From positions 2,666,001 to 2,730,000 of the forward strand of contig JARUPY010000396.1 in NCBI GenBank assembly GCA_029817715.1: a stretch of 64,000 bases of DNA, in the 5' to 3' direction. The DNA comes from Melastoma dodecandrum. Taxonomy: Eukaryota; Streptophyta; Magnoliopsida; Myrtales; Melastomataceae. Position 1 is the stretch's first letter. Every line of letters starts with the position of its first letter. Made by a program: the position numbers and the translations under genes. Under the pieces are notes generated by a model. That model searched no databases and was not told the origin of the DNA. It saw only the letters and a program-made list of their open reading frames with translations. Below are positions 1 through 12,035 of this stretch, piece after piece.

Positions 1-956
1 GCGAGTTAACCAGCAACGCCTCAGGAGAGTAACGTCCTATCACCTTGTTCATCTGTAGAAACGTAGCTTTCTCTAGAAGACCCGTAACGGCTGTAGCAAC
101 TGCGAGGGCGTAGATTGACATTCCAAAGAACACATGCCAGGGAAGCAGGGTAGCTCGGGTATTCGGGAATCCGCCTGGGTACCAAAAGATTGCAAATGCT
201 ACTGCCCACTGAGCAAACCAAGACAGACTCTAATCAGCTCAGGGAAGAAGTGAAACCATATCACGAATGGAATTGCTAAATGGCCGGGACGCCTGAAATA
301 GCGTCGAGGGAGAGAGAGAACCTGAGCTGTGAACAAGAAAATGCAACTTAACCCCAGCCAGGAATGTAGGCTGTAGAAGTTGTCAATACCCTTGTCGACA
401 TGAAATTTCCATGCTGCCCAGATTCCGATCATGCTTATACATAAGGCAAGGAATTGTGCAGCCAAATGAACAAGCTTCTTGAAGTTCCTTTTCCCGGAAA
501 CATTCTTGTATGCAAGCATGGCTAAGACATCACGCTTCAGTTAGAATCACGCTAAATAGCGCAGAAGCAAGGAAATTACTTTGTAATCCGATCTCGAGGA
601 TTCACCTTCGCCATTCAGAAGGATTAGACCGATCACCATGAGAACCGGATGAACCTAACACAGAGATCACACCCAAGAAAAATCATACAAAGCCCACCAT
701 TTTCTTCCCCAGCTAACTAACATTCAACAACAATCAGGCATCACAGAGAGAAAAATTCCGAGAAAGAAAGCAATGAAAAGAAAAGCAACGGAAGAGGGGA
801 TCAATCGCTCACGTTGAAGATGAGATCTTTGTCGTCGGAGACGAGAGCGAGGCCGCCTCGGAAACCGACGGTCCACACCAGGACAAGCGAAGCCGTCACG
901 AACTCCAGGATCCTTATCGACGGGAACATCGAGAATCTGACCACAGGGACAGCCAT
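1..956 (-). CDS. CYB561: Cytochrome b561, ascorbate-dependent transmembrane ferrireductase (3' end off the window)
   Basis: This transmembrane di-heme protein passes electrons from cytosolic ascorbate across the tonoplast or plasma membrane to monodehydroascorbate or ferric chelates. Reading the minus strand gives four exons: 956-813, 654-606, 521-322 and 208 to the window edge. All junctions are GT-AG and keep one frame of about 200 residues. The protein starts MAVPVVRFSM and shows alternating hydrophobic helices. The four family heme histidines are visible at about residues 50 (VHPVLM), 83 (KKLVHL), 117 (FYSLHSWLG) and 156 (LLPWHVFFG). Typical b561 motifs FNGEAMLAYK-like and AWKFHVDKGI are also present. 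The last helix and the C-terminus lie left of base 1. It resembles the Arabidopsis ACYB-1/CYBASC1 group most closely by recall of the family. I chose the start because it is the first ATG in frame and matches the usual N-terminal length. Confidence 0.93.
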
Positions 957-3014
957 GACCAGAGGAGGCGCCCCCGGAAAACTACGTCAACGTTGGGAGA
1001 ACAGCACAAAGTTTAATACGATTTGGGACGAGAATGGGATTGCTTGGCATTGGAGGAGGACTCTTTCTGCATTGATCATCTCATCAAGGAACGCACAGAT
1101 CCCTCCCTTCTTCTGGCGGAACTCTTTCAAATGCAACAAGTTTCCCGGTCAACGTCTGTCAGCCAACCACGACCAACTCATGGTTCTGCAACCCTCTCCG
1201 CTTGATTTATTTTTTTTATTTTATATTTTGAAATTTTAAGTAGTACGAAATTATGTTTATTTTTTAATCCTTATTAGCCGAATAACTCCAACTTCCTCCC
1301 TCAATGCCATAAATAAGATAATATTAATTTATGCCCTCGACTTTGACTCAACTTTTCCTTTTATCATTAATTTAGTTTAGTTTGTTATATAATTTTGCCA
1401 CCAATTTTTGTTTCTATTTTAATTTTGTTCAATCTTGAATTTCTTCTAGTGAAAGCCAAACAAGGCATTAATATAGACCGACATGTGTCATATAATAGTA
1501 GAGTTTCAACATCTCATTCATTCGTCTCATAATCTACTTTACCCGTATTAGTAACCCTAATAGAACATCATCCGACCTTTATCGATTTTACGTATTTTTT
1601 GACAGTATTAAAAAATATCGTTTAACTTCGGCTTCTAATTAACTTGATTTGTCCATCAAATTTTAAAATAAAAAAATATATGAGAGTTTTGAATATTATT
1701 TCTCATTTTTTCTAAATTTTTTTTAGTCGAAAATTGTCTATGAATGTCTGTTTTGCTTACACACGATAAAATTCAAGATTAGCAAAAAAAAAAGTTTATG
1801 ACAAAATTACATAACAAAACAAATTAAGTTAATGACAAAATAGAAAGTTGTCTCACAGTTAATGCTATAAACGTATGTTTTATTTATAAATAATACTAAT
1901 AGTAGCTTTGAAACCTTATTTTGCGAAAATGAAAATTTTACAAATAAATGCCTTTATCCGATGAGTGGAGCACAAGAAATGTGAGGAGAAAGTTTGAGAG
2001 GAGTATGTTGGATTTACAAATAATTTTGGAGTTTTTAATATCTAGTTCAAATCATCGGGCGAGAATTCGATATCCAATAACTCTAATATTTTTAATATTG
2101 AATTATTGAAATTAGTAAAGAAAATATTATTTTAACCATTATAAAAACAAAAGGTTTAATAAGACTTTGCAAAATGATGACTTCCATTCCACAAAGCGAA
2201 TCCTCCCTAACTTCTAGACGCCTGACTTGGATATAACAATGATGGTTGTCTGATTCGATTTTACCTCTAAAATTCTGATTAGGAAATTATATCGTGCCAA
2301 AAATATATTAATTCAATAATCTTAAAAACAGAAATTACTCGAACATAATAATTTTTTATTCAAGTAAATTTGACGATGCGGATAAAAAGCCAGGAAATGG
2401 AATTTGGTTTCCGTTAGAAGGAAGGGAAGAAGCGAATGTTCGTCTTGTCGGACGCCAATCACACGGCCCCTCCCCGGAATTCATAGCCTCCTCTCACGTC
2501 CGCCATCGGACAAACCTTCTCACGAGGAAAAGTCGGTTCCTTCCACGCCTTTCTTTCCTCTGCCGGACTGTTCGTTCGAGATCCGGCCCGGGTATCTAAT
2601 CCGGGCTCTTGTTTTTTCGTTTTGGGCGACAACTGGGTCGTGGGGGATTCTGGGTTCTCGTTATTTTCTGGTCTTATCCCTTCGTGTGGGGCATAGTTGT
2701 GGGGTCGGCTTCCTTAGGGTTGTAATTGGTGGTTGCTAGCGTTTTTTCCCCCATTTTCAGGGGGAGTTGGAATCTGGGTCGTTCTCGAATCTTGGCTTGG
2801 AGTAGGTTTTGGGGGGAAAGTTGTAGTCTTTTTTAGTTGGTAGGGGGTTGGGGGAATTGGGGCTTTAGTGGGATTGATTTTGAAGGGATAAGCGAATTGG
2901 GGGCGTTGGGGCTTGAAATAGGCGGAGGGTTTTCTGGGAGGAAGCTGTTACCTGATTGTAGGAGTTGTGTTGGGGATTTCTCGTGGTTGGTGATGAGGAG
3001 TTGATTGATTGCGG
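957..3014. other. Divergent intergenic region and 5' leaders between CYB561 and CRWN1
   Basis: The cytochrome b561 and CRWN1 genes are transcribed away from each other across this gap. The left 300 bases are moderately GC-rich, as expected for a leader. Bases 1310-1885 hold a MITE-like repeat annotated separately. From about 2400 the sequence becomes GC- and G-rich and runs without AT-rich spacer into the CRWN1 start, so 2400-3014 is probably the CRWN1 promoter core and 5' leader. A 111-codon frame at 2404-2739 has no recognisable homology and I treat it as leader. Confidence 0.5.
1310..1885. repeat. MITE-like palindromic repeat, copy 1
   Basis: The two arms of this AT-rich block are imperfect inverted repeats. 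The left arm near 1380-1400 (TTTGTTATATAATTTTG) is mirrored by the right arm near 1800-1850 (ACAAAATTACATAACAAA and GACAAAATAGAAAGTT). It has no coding capacity. A related block lies on the other side of CRWN1 at 8740-9265, and a partial arm recurs near 46855-46930, so this is a dispersed family. The ends are approximate because I cannot define the terminal repeat or target duplication. Confidence 0.55.
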
Positions 3015-6000
3015 ATGTTCACCCCACAGAGAAAAGTGTGGCCTGGTTGGTCATTGAGTCCTAAGAGTGCCACTCAGGTTAATGGATCTGGGGCGAAGGT
3101 CATTAATGATGGTGGGAAGGGTAAGGGTGTTGTTAATACGGTCGGCAGCGAGCCAGCGACCCCTCTGTTGGGTGCTAATGGAGTGGCCTTCGACTCTGAT
3201 GACTTGAAGGACAAAGTCACTCAGCTAGAAAAGGAGGTATATTTACTGTTCCATTTAAAATATCTTAATGGTTTTCCCTTCTCAAGCTTTTCCTTTTTTT
3301 TTTTCTGGAGATTTTGGGTGCAACTTTTTGGACTCATCAAATTACTGGTATAGGGTTATTTTTAATGCAACACAAGATGTTTCGAGTATTTACTCCTTTT
3401 TGGATGATTTGTTGGAGTTATGATATTTAAAAAGAACACACATGAAGCGATTATCGCATAGTCCAAAATGTTTCTCTTTACTGAAAAGAAGTACTTGTCA
3501 TATTGAGTAAAAGGAAATTATCTCTCTGATTCTGAATTCTATAGTTTAAATCCTGTTGATGCATGTATTGCATGTCCTAATTAGAATTGTCAATAGATGT
3601 TTGTTTCCTGCTGTCCACATTCATCGCTACGTATGTGCGGAGGTACCCTTTTAGTCTGTTATGATTTTTTCTGATCACATAGTTTGTGTTTGGTCAGCTT
3701 TATGAATATCAGTACAACCTTGGGCTTCTCTTGATTGAGAAGAAAGAGTGGAATGCAAAGTATGAAGAGCTGAGGTATACCTTAGCAGAAGCAAAGGATA
3801 CACTTAAAAGAGAGCAAACGGCCCATCTGATTGCAATATCCGAAATTGAAAAACGTGAAGATGATTTGAGAAATGCTTTGGGCATTGAAAAGCAGTGTGT
3901 TATAGATGTAAGATTTCTTCTTGGTAGCCTCTAGCTTTTATTTCTTTGCATGCCCTCACCTTTTCTTTTTGAAACATTATGACTTGAATAATATTAGCTT
4001 TGTATATCTTCATCCAGATCTGGCTAGTGGCAAAATAATTGGAGTTGTGGACTTTTTCAGATTGTATTTTCTTCACACACTAACTCTGTCAATTTTTATG
4101 TTACCTTTCCCGTTTGTTGTTACTAGGTATGAATGATGACTTGTCAACTGAATGCATATTTGTTCCTACTAGAGCTTTTTTGCTTAATGAATAAAGTATT
4201 TTGGCTGGCTGGTCTTTCTAGAAAATATGATCAGTAGTCTAATTATATGATGTATGACAAGGAAATCTTTTTGCTGTATTGAGTCCTTTGAATTGTATCT
4301 ATATTTTTTTGGCTCGAGGGGGAAACTATCCTTGGATTTTTGTAGTTTCTGCTTTTCCGGCTTTAAACTGATCCTTGTTGGTTGGATTCTTTTCTTTATA
4401 ATTCCTGGGTGCTGTCCTTTGCTGGGTGTAAGAGTAATTTTTTCCTTTTTCTAATGTCCTTTATAAAGTTCATTGATAATTCTTATCCGTTATTTTGTAT
4501 TTTTTGTGCTTTTAGCTTGAGAAGTCTCTGCGAGACATGCGTGCAGAGTATGCTGAAATAAAATTTACTGCTGATTCAAAATTGGCCGAAGCCAATGCTT
4601 TGGTGTCAAGTGTCGATGAAAAGGCTCTCGAAGTTGATGCCAAATTGCGCGCAGCAGATGCAAAATTGGCTGAAATAAGTAGAAAGACAACTGAAATTGA
4701 GCGGAAGACAAATGATTTGGAGGCTAGGGAGGCTACATTGCGGAGAGAAAGATTACTGTTGATCTCAGAGTATGTCTTTTCATCTGTTTTTGGAAATTGA
4801 TAGAAGATAATCATAAAACCGTTGATTCCTTGTGAGGCTGTATTTTTTCCCCTTTTTGCTAATACGGTTTTGTTTCCTTTCTGTGCTCAGGAGGGAATCT
4901 CATGATAGCATATTCTCCAAGCAGAGGGAGGACCTACTGGAGTGGGAACGAAAATTAAAGGAGGGAGAGGAGAGAGTGGCTGACCGTTTAAGAATTTTAA
5001 ACCAAAGGGAGGAAATGGCTAATGACAAGGACAGGGCATATAAGCAGAAGCTGAAGGAAGTTGAGGATCAACAGAGGACAATTGACGAAGCAAACTCTGC
5101 ATTGAGGGAAAAGGAAGATGATATTAAGAGCAGATTATCTATGTTGGAATTGAAAGAAAAGGTGAGACATGTGCATCAGTTAAATTATTGCATTCTGTCA
5201 AGTAATGTGAATATTAGATGTTAGCTGCTTTTGGTGAATGCAGGAAAACGAGTTTTTAAAGAAGAAGTTGGAGACTAAAGAAGAGGAATTAACTGCTCTA
5301 GAAGAGAAACTTAATGCTAGAGAAAGGGTAAGACAGACACTTTCATCTTAACTGATAATATTTGGTGGAGCTTTCTCATGGCTTACTCTTACCGTCATTG
5401 GCAGTTGAGTTTATTTCAATGTTAATGGAAAATACTTGAGTGGGAGGAAAGAGGCAAGTTTTGGGCTAATCAGTGTTTTGTTCTGTGAATGTGATGGACT
5501 TAGCATTTAAATGGTGGAAGAACATCAGTATTTGGTCCCTATTAGGATGACTGATGACTTTTATGATGTGTTTGCTTGCATTGTTCGGCTAATTACAGGA
5601 TGAAATTCAAAAGCTTCTTGAAGAGCACAATCGTGTTCTGGAGGTCAAGAAGAAGGAATTAGAGCATGAGCACGAGGAGAAGAGGAAGGTACTTGAGGAG
5701 GATTTAGAGAGGAGGGGGATCGATGTGCAGAAGAAGGAGGCCGAGCTAAGTCATAGGGAAGAGAAGTTTCTTAAAAGAGAGCAAGCATTAGAAAAAAAAT
5801 CTGATAAGCTCAAAGAAAGAGAGGAGGATCTCCAGCTTAAGTTGAAAGATCTCAAGGAACGGGAGAAATCACACAAATCTGAAGACAAGAATTTACAGGC
5901 AGAGAGAAAGCAAGTGCTTGCCGAGACAAAGAAGCTGTTAAGTTTCAAAGCCATATTGGAGAAGGAGAGAGATGACTGTGAGGTGCAGCTTCTGAAGATC

Positions 6001-8244
6001 CGTGCCGAGAACGATCAGTTGAAAGTTACAGAGGAAGAAAGAGGGGAATTTGTACGCTTACAGGCAGAACTGAAAGAAGAAATTGAAAAGTGCCGGCTTC
6101 AGAAGGAGCTTCTTTTGAAAGAATCCGATGAGTTGAGAAACCAAAGGCAAACGTTTGAAAAAGAGTGGGAGGCACTAGATGAGAAGAAGATTGATGTTGA
6201 GAAGAAACTGAAGGAGATTATTATTCAAAGAGAGAGATATGAGAAGTTCAAGGAATGCGAAGAAGAAAGGCTGCAGAGGGACAAGATGGCTGCCGAAGAA
6301 GCCATCAAGAGACAAAAGGAAGATGTTAGATTGGCTAAAGACTCATTTTTGGCCAGTATGGAGCATGAGAAGAAAGTGGTTGCCCAGAAATTGGAAGATG
6401 AGAGAAGCGAGATGCTTCGAAGTTTCGAACTTCAGAAAAAGGAGCTTGAGATTGAAATGCAGCGTAAGTTGGAGGAGAGAGAAAATAACTTACTTGAAAG
6501 GGTGAAAACGTTTGAGGAAGAAAAGGAGAGAGAACTAAGCAACATTAATTACCTGAGAGAGGTTGCCAGAAGAGACATGGAGGAGCTGAAACAGGAACGC
6601 TCGGCAATGGAGAAAGAAAGAGAAGAATTTTTGGCAAACAAGAAGCATTTAGAAGAACAGCAGGTAGAGATCAGGAAGGACATTGACCAGCTCAGTGCAC
6701 TTAGTAGGAAACTTAAAGAACAGAGGGAAAGTTTCTTCAAGGAGAGGGATCGATTTGTCTCGTTTGTGAAGAAGCAGAGTGGTTGTGTTAGCTGTGGAGA
6801 ACTTACTCGTGAATTCATGCTTTCAGATCTGGAAATTCTACCTGAGATCGAACCTGTTGAGCTTCCTTGTTCGAAGCTGATTGAAGAATATGCGGAGGAG
6901 GAAATTGTTGGTAATGAAAACAGTTCCGATAGACAAAATGTTGACGCTTCTCCAAATTTGACTGGTTCTAAATCACCGTTTTCTAGTATTTCCTGGATTC
7001 GGAGATGCACTTCAAAGATCTTCAGTTTGTCACCTGGGAAAAGGTCCGATGACCATCCTGTGCAAGATTTGGATGAAAGAGAAGACGTTGCCGGTGAACA
7101 GGGTGTTACTTGTGAACCCTCAAAATCCTCCCCTGATAATGATGCAGAGCTTTCTTTTGCGGTAGCTAGTGGCTCTGGCGATGTTGACCGGCTCCATGGG
7201 TCTGATGATGCTGGCCAGGGGATATCTTTTGATAATAGTAAGGTTCAAGACGATTCTCTGCCTTCCGATGTGAGGACTGGTAGAGGTAGGCCTCAAAAGA
7301 GGGGCAAGGCAAAGGTTAGGAGAACTCGCACAATGAAACAGGTGGTCAAAGACGCGGAGGCTATTCTTGGAACTGGTGCTAAACAAAACGATGCAGAGTG
7401 GCCAAATGGAATAGCCGAGGACTCTGTTTTCACAAATCCTGAAAGTCGGGGAGACTCGAGCCTGGTAGAGAAAGGAAGGCCAAGAAATGCTCGCAAGAGA
7501 AACCACGCCCAGTCTTCGGAGCAGTTGGCAGATGACACTCAAAGCCATTCTGAGAGTATTGTTCCGGACCAGCGAAAGAAAAGGCGACAGAGAGCAGCTG
7601 CCCAGGTTGAGTCCCGCTACAATCTTCGGAGGCGGTAAGACTATTGAAGTTGCCTGGTTAATTATCTGAACCCAAGAGTGAGCTGTCCTTTTTTCTATTT
7701 TTGGTAGGAAGGGAGAATGACCTCTCTTTGATATGCTTTTGTGGGTTGGAAATTACCTAATTTCCTGGAAACGCCTACTTCTCCTTAATTTCTTGCAGGG
7801 GTGGTAATGATACCGTGCCATCGGTTGTGAATGAAGGGAAGAATAGCAATCCAGGTGGAGGAGATACAGGTGACAAGGTTAACCATGCTGAGGTTACTCC
7901 TGCGCGATCGGCCGTACTTCCCAGCGAGAATGGAGAAATAGCGGCCTTGAATCCCGTGAGTGTATAGCGAGTCCGTGGCACATGTTTCCCCTCCCCTATT
8001 TCAATCTTAATGGTCATGTGATGGATGTGGATTTCCCCGCCTCTTACAGTGTAGCAATGTGGATGATAAAACGGAAGGCAGCATCGAAGGCTCAGGGGAA
8101 GCCAACCAGGACATGAGCGAGGAGGTAAATGGGACGCCAGAGCGAGCTGCAGAGAACAGCGAGGAGGAGGACGGAGATGAAGAGTTTGAGCACCCTGGGG
8201 AAACCTCGATAGGGAGGAAGTTCCTCAAATTTCTTGTGACGTGA
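3015..8244 (+). CDS. CRWN1: CRWN1 / nuclear matrix constituent protein 1, plant lamina-like coiled-coil protein
   Basis: This is a structural protein of the plant nuclear periphery that sets nuclear size, shape and chromatin organisation. Eight exons join in one frame: 3015-3236, 3698-3907, 4516-4769, 4891-5161, 5244-5327, 5599-7634, 7799-7955 and 8050-8244. They give about 1142 residues, the usual length for CRWN1. The N-terminus carries the conserved [16 protein letters not shown] motif. Residues about 55-680 are an almost unbroken heptad coiled coil rich in Glu, Lys, Arg and Leu. The tail has a basic nuclear-localisation stretch ([19 protein letters not shown]), the conserved RYNLRR segment and an acidic run. 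It ends in [17 protein letters not shown], which matches the family C-terminus. The start at 3015 is the first ATG and begins the conserved motif. All introns have GT and AG ends. Retention of the intron at 7635-7798 would add a stop one codon later and remove the acidic tail. Confidence 0.93.
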
Positions 8245-10472
8245 CCACCCAACAGGGGTTGGTTTGGGGACATTTGACTCAAAGAGGGTAGACATTATTG
8301 GGACGTGTAGTGGTGCAGCATCGGGAGTAAGTAGGGTGGGGATTCTTTGTGTTTCTGAGGTGTTGTCGTTGGGATCCCATTTGTGTGTTTAGGAGAGGTA
8401 CATCTTGTTGGGTTGGTAGTAGTTTTGGACTTGGGATTTGTGTAGGAGTGGTTTTGGGTGGAGTTCGGGTTGATTAGTTTGTTTCCTCCCCCTCAAAGCT
8501 CAACTTAAAGCTACACTTTTGTCTTTCCATTTCCAAGTTGGTCGGTCTCTAACTGGTGGGTATCATTCTTAAGAAGAGGAGTTGATGGTGTTGTACTTGT
8601 TTATTTGTCTTTGTTCGTCTCCCGGATAATTTGTGTATTGACAAAGATTATCTTCTTTTTTTTTTTTAACTTAGGACATAAAAGTAATTCATGTTACTTG
8701 TTTCTCCAAAATTTATTATATTATTTTTTTAATTTTTTAAACAAAATATTAATTTTGTCGTAGTTTGTTATATAACTTTTTTATTAATTTTTTTATTTTT
8801 ATTCTGATCAATCTTAAATTTTATTGCGTGAAAGCCAAACATGACTTAACAAAAAATGTTCATTTATCGACGCAAAATGAAAAAAATTAAAAAAGTAAGT
8901 AATAATATTGAAACCTCTTGTTTTATTTTTTAATTTTGATGGCCAGATCAAATGAGTTGGAAGCCGAAGTTGAACGATAGTTGCTAATGCTGTTAAAAAT
9001 ATGCAAAATCGATAAAGGTCGGATGATGAATCTATTGGGGACTGATGCTTCGAGTAAAGTAGATTGTGAGGCGAAGAAACGACGGGTTAGAACTCCACTA
9101 TTACATGACACGAGTTAGACTGTATTAAGGCATTTTTTGGCTTTCACTAGAAGAAAATAAAAATTGGTCAAAATCAATATAAAAACAAAAGGTTGGTGAC
9201 AAAATTATATAATAAATTAAATTAATGACAAAACAGAAAGTTGGCTTAAAATGAAGGCCATACACATATATTTTGCCTAATTTTTACTTTTTAATTTCCT
9301 CATAGTTTTAGAGTTTTGTTTCGAAATAAAAATATTTCGCGAAATAACTTTCAAAATTCATCAAATAATGTCACAAACTCGGTGAGAAATCTTTTAATTC
9401 TAATATCCATTAGAAATAAATAAAGAATGTCCGTGTTGATGTGCTTTTGCGTGCGACCTTCTATGTTCTATATACGAAGGCGATGTATATACACACACAA
9501 ACTGAGATAACCGTCTTTTCAGCCAGCCAACATAATAGAATATTGATCATGAACCAAAACCATTGTGAACCGATTTTTGTCTAATTCAATCTCTTCATCT
9601 CACCAACATCCCGATTAATTCAGTGCATTATGCGTCATCACTGAATTAATCGTTTTACTTTATTTTTGAGATATAATAAATCTTAACCTGAATGATAAAC
9701 ATTCATCCACGGCTTTGTGTTTGAAATCACTAATATCTTAATCAAGTGGTCAAGAAGTCACTAATATATTGACTCAACACTGTCCTCTCTACGGTTCACC
9801 GTATACCGAATCACCGTATTACTCACAATCCGATTAAATACTGCTTTTAAAGGCATCAAAGTGTACAACTCCACGTATAGAATAAATAAAGGTATCAAGT
9901 AATGAGATCAGTTACACTCGTTCAATGACCAATGACGCTTAACATGTTGTATTCTCCATAAACGGGTCGTGTTCAATGTTTCCTAAACTTGGGCACCCCC
10001 AAGTATAACTTGGACATTCATCCATTGGTCTAACTTGACCTGAGTTATACTCGACGTTGATCTAGATGTTCATGTCATCTCTAAGCATCTATCCGATCAG
10101 GGATAATTTTAGATTGACAAATAATCAATTCATGAGACTTTACCGTAAATTAGTTACAAGCAGAAAAGTAATTAATATAGAGTAAATACTTGTTTTTATT
10201 AATAACTTTTCACGTATATTATAAAATTTTTTGAAACATACGTGCACGCACTGTAACTGTATATCTATGAAATATATCTGATATTGACAACTATGTATTT
10301 ACTCAGTTTGTAATCTTGGTGCACGCCCCCACGCTGAGAAAGAAGAAAAAGGAACAACCTGCAACGTCCCGTCTCGTCCCGGAAGGGTCATGACCTCACG
10401 TGTCATGTGACGACGTCCTTCTTCTCCCAGATCGATCACACACGGAGGAGCTAGGTTTTTTTTTTTTTGTGT
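8245..10472. other. CRWN1 3' region followed by AT-rich intergenic DNA
   Basis: The first 400 bases downstream of the CRWN1 stop are T- and G-rich and probably form the 3' untranslated region. Bases 8740-9265 hold the second MITE-like repeat. The rest, to 10472, is AT-rich with stops in all frames; I see no exon, RNA gene or recognisable repeat in it. Confidence 0.55.
8740..9265. repeat. MITE-like palindromic repeat, copy 2
   Basis: This block resembles the repeat at 1310-1885. Its left arm (GTTTGTTATATAAC near 8765) and its right arm (GACAAAATTATATAATAAA near 9200) are inverted relative to each other. The stretch at 9000-9140 (CGATAAAGGTCGGATGATG, then ACTCCACTATTACATGACA) is the reverse complement of 1470-1600. 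The element therefore lies in opposite orientation to copy 1, with CRWN1 between them. Ends are approximate. Confidence 0.55.
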
Positions 10473-10481
10473 GTGAACAAG
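10473..10481. repeat. Target site duplication, left (GTGAACAAG)
   Basis: This 9-bp word abuts the left end of the foldback element and is repeated without mismatch at 12027-12035 on the other side. Confidence 0.88.
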
Positions 10482-12026
10482 GGAAGCGGCTAACGGTACG
10501 TGCACGTAACGGTTACGTAGTTTACTAATTAATACTAACGAAAAGTAGTAAATTTTAATAAAAGTTGACTGTTACTAACGAAGTCAACCCATATTTAGTA
10601 AAACATGTAGTAAAATTTACTACTTTTCGGTCAACTTTTAGTAAAGTCAACGTAAACTTAGTAAAAAAGTATGTAAATTTTATTACTTTTTCACTGTTCA
10701 TTCCAGTTCAAGTTTACTACTTTTGCGCTGACTTTACTAAAACATTTCCGTTAGTAACGTCAACGCAGAATTAGTAAAAAAAGTAGTAAAATTTACTCAT
10801 TTTATTACAAATTTTGCGTTGACTTTACTAATTTTGTTCGTATTTTAGTAAAGTCACCTTGCGTTTACTATTTTAGTAAAAAGAAGTAAAATTTACTACT
10901 TTTTTTACTAATTTTGCGTTGACGTTACTAACGGAAATGGTTTAGTAAAGTCAGCGCAAGGTTAGTAAAAAAGGTAGTAAATTTTACTACTTTTTACTGT
11001 ACGAATTAAGCCGATAATTAGTAACGGTTTACTAATTCTGGTGTTTTTTTTAGTAAAAAACTCTTCCACTTAGTAAATTTTACTAATTTTGAGTTGTTTT
11101 TACTAAAAAAAGTAGTAAACTGTTACTAAAAAATGAAAGTGTTTACTAACGAATTTACTAATTTGAACAGTGTTTCAAAACCTAGCTCCGAACCTAATTT
11201 TGATGTGAAATTACCGGTTTACCCCCGTTACAAGGGAGAAATTAGGTTCGTAAATAGGTTCGGATTTCACTGATTAGTAACGAGGGTAAAACGGTAATTT
11301 CACATCAAAATAGGTTCGTAATAGGTTCGGAAACACTTTTCTAATTAGTAAATTTGTTAGTAAACGCCTTCATTTTTTAGTAACAGTTTAGTACTTTTTT
11401 TAGTAAAAACAACTCAAAATTAGTAAAATTTACAAAGTGGAAGAGTTTTTTACTAAAAAAAACACCAGAATTAGTAAACCGTTACTAATTATCGGCATAA
11501 TTCGTACAGTAAAAAGGAGTAAAATTTACTACGTTTTTTACTAACATTGCGCTGACTTTACTAAAACATTTCCGTTAGTAACGTCAACACAGATTTCGTA
11601 AAAAAAAGTAAATTTTACTCCTTTTTTTACTAAAACTGGTTTGATTTTACTAAAATACGAAAAAAATAGTAAAGTCAACGCAACATTTGTGAAAAAAGGA
11701 GTAAATTTTACTACTTTTTTTTACTAATTATGCGTTGATGTTACTCACGAAAATGTTTTAGTAAAGTCAGCGCAGAAATAGTAAACTTGAACTGCAATGA
11801 ACAGTGAAAAAGTAGTAAAATTTCCATACGTTTTTACTAAGTTTGCGTTGACTTTACTAAAAGTTGACCGAAAAGTAGTAAATTTTACTACATTTTTTAC
11901 TAAATATGCGTTGACTTCGTTAGTATTAATTAGTAACGGTTAACTTTTAGTAAAATTTAATATTTTTCGTTAGTATTAATTAGTAAACTACGTAACCGTT
12001 ACGTGCACGTACCGTTAGCCGCTTCC
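10482..12026. mobile_element. Non-autonomous foldback Mutator-like element (1.55 kb)
   Basis: The ends are exact inverted repeats: GGAAGCGGCTAACGG at 10482 and its reverse complement ending at 12026. The inversion continues inward for most of the element around a centre near 11250, so one strand can fold into a hairpin of roughly 770 bp. The 9-bp sequence GTGAACAAG directly flanks both ends (10473-10481 and 12027-12035). A 9-bp target duplication with long inverted repeats is the signature of Mutator-like transposons. The interior contains no transposase. It is built of short words such as TTTACTA/TAGTAAA and GTCAACGCA/TGCGTTGAC repeated dozens of times, plus a central pair of TAGGTTCG words. 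Confidence 0.88.
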
Positions 12027-12035
12027 GTGAACAAG
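12027..12035. repeat. Target site duplication, right (GTGAACAAG)
   Basis: This is the perfect partner of 10473-10481, immediately after the right terminal repeat of the foldback element. Confidence 0.88.

Noticed and set aside
814..1239. 141-codon plus-strand open frame
   Set aside because: It runs antisense across the first coding exon of CYB561; the composition of that exon explains the open frame.
2404..2739. 111-codon open frame upstream of CRWN1
   Set aside because: It lies in the GC-rich leader, resembles no family, and the conserved CRWN1 start is at 3015.
7120..7548. Minus-strand frames antisense to CRWN1 exon 6
   Set aside because: They are shadows of a long highly biased coiled-coil exon; no protein similarity.
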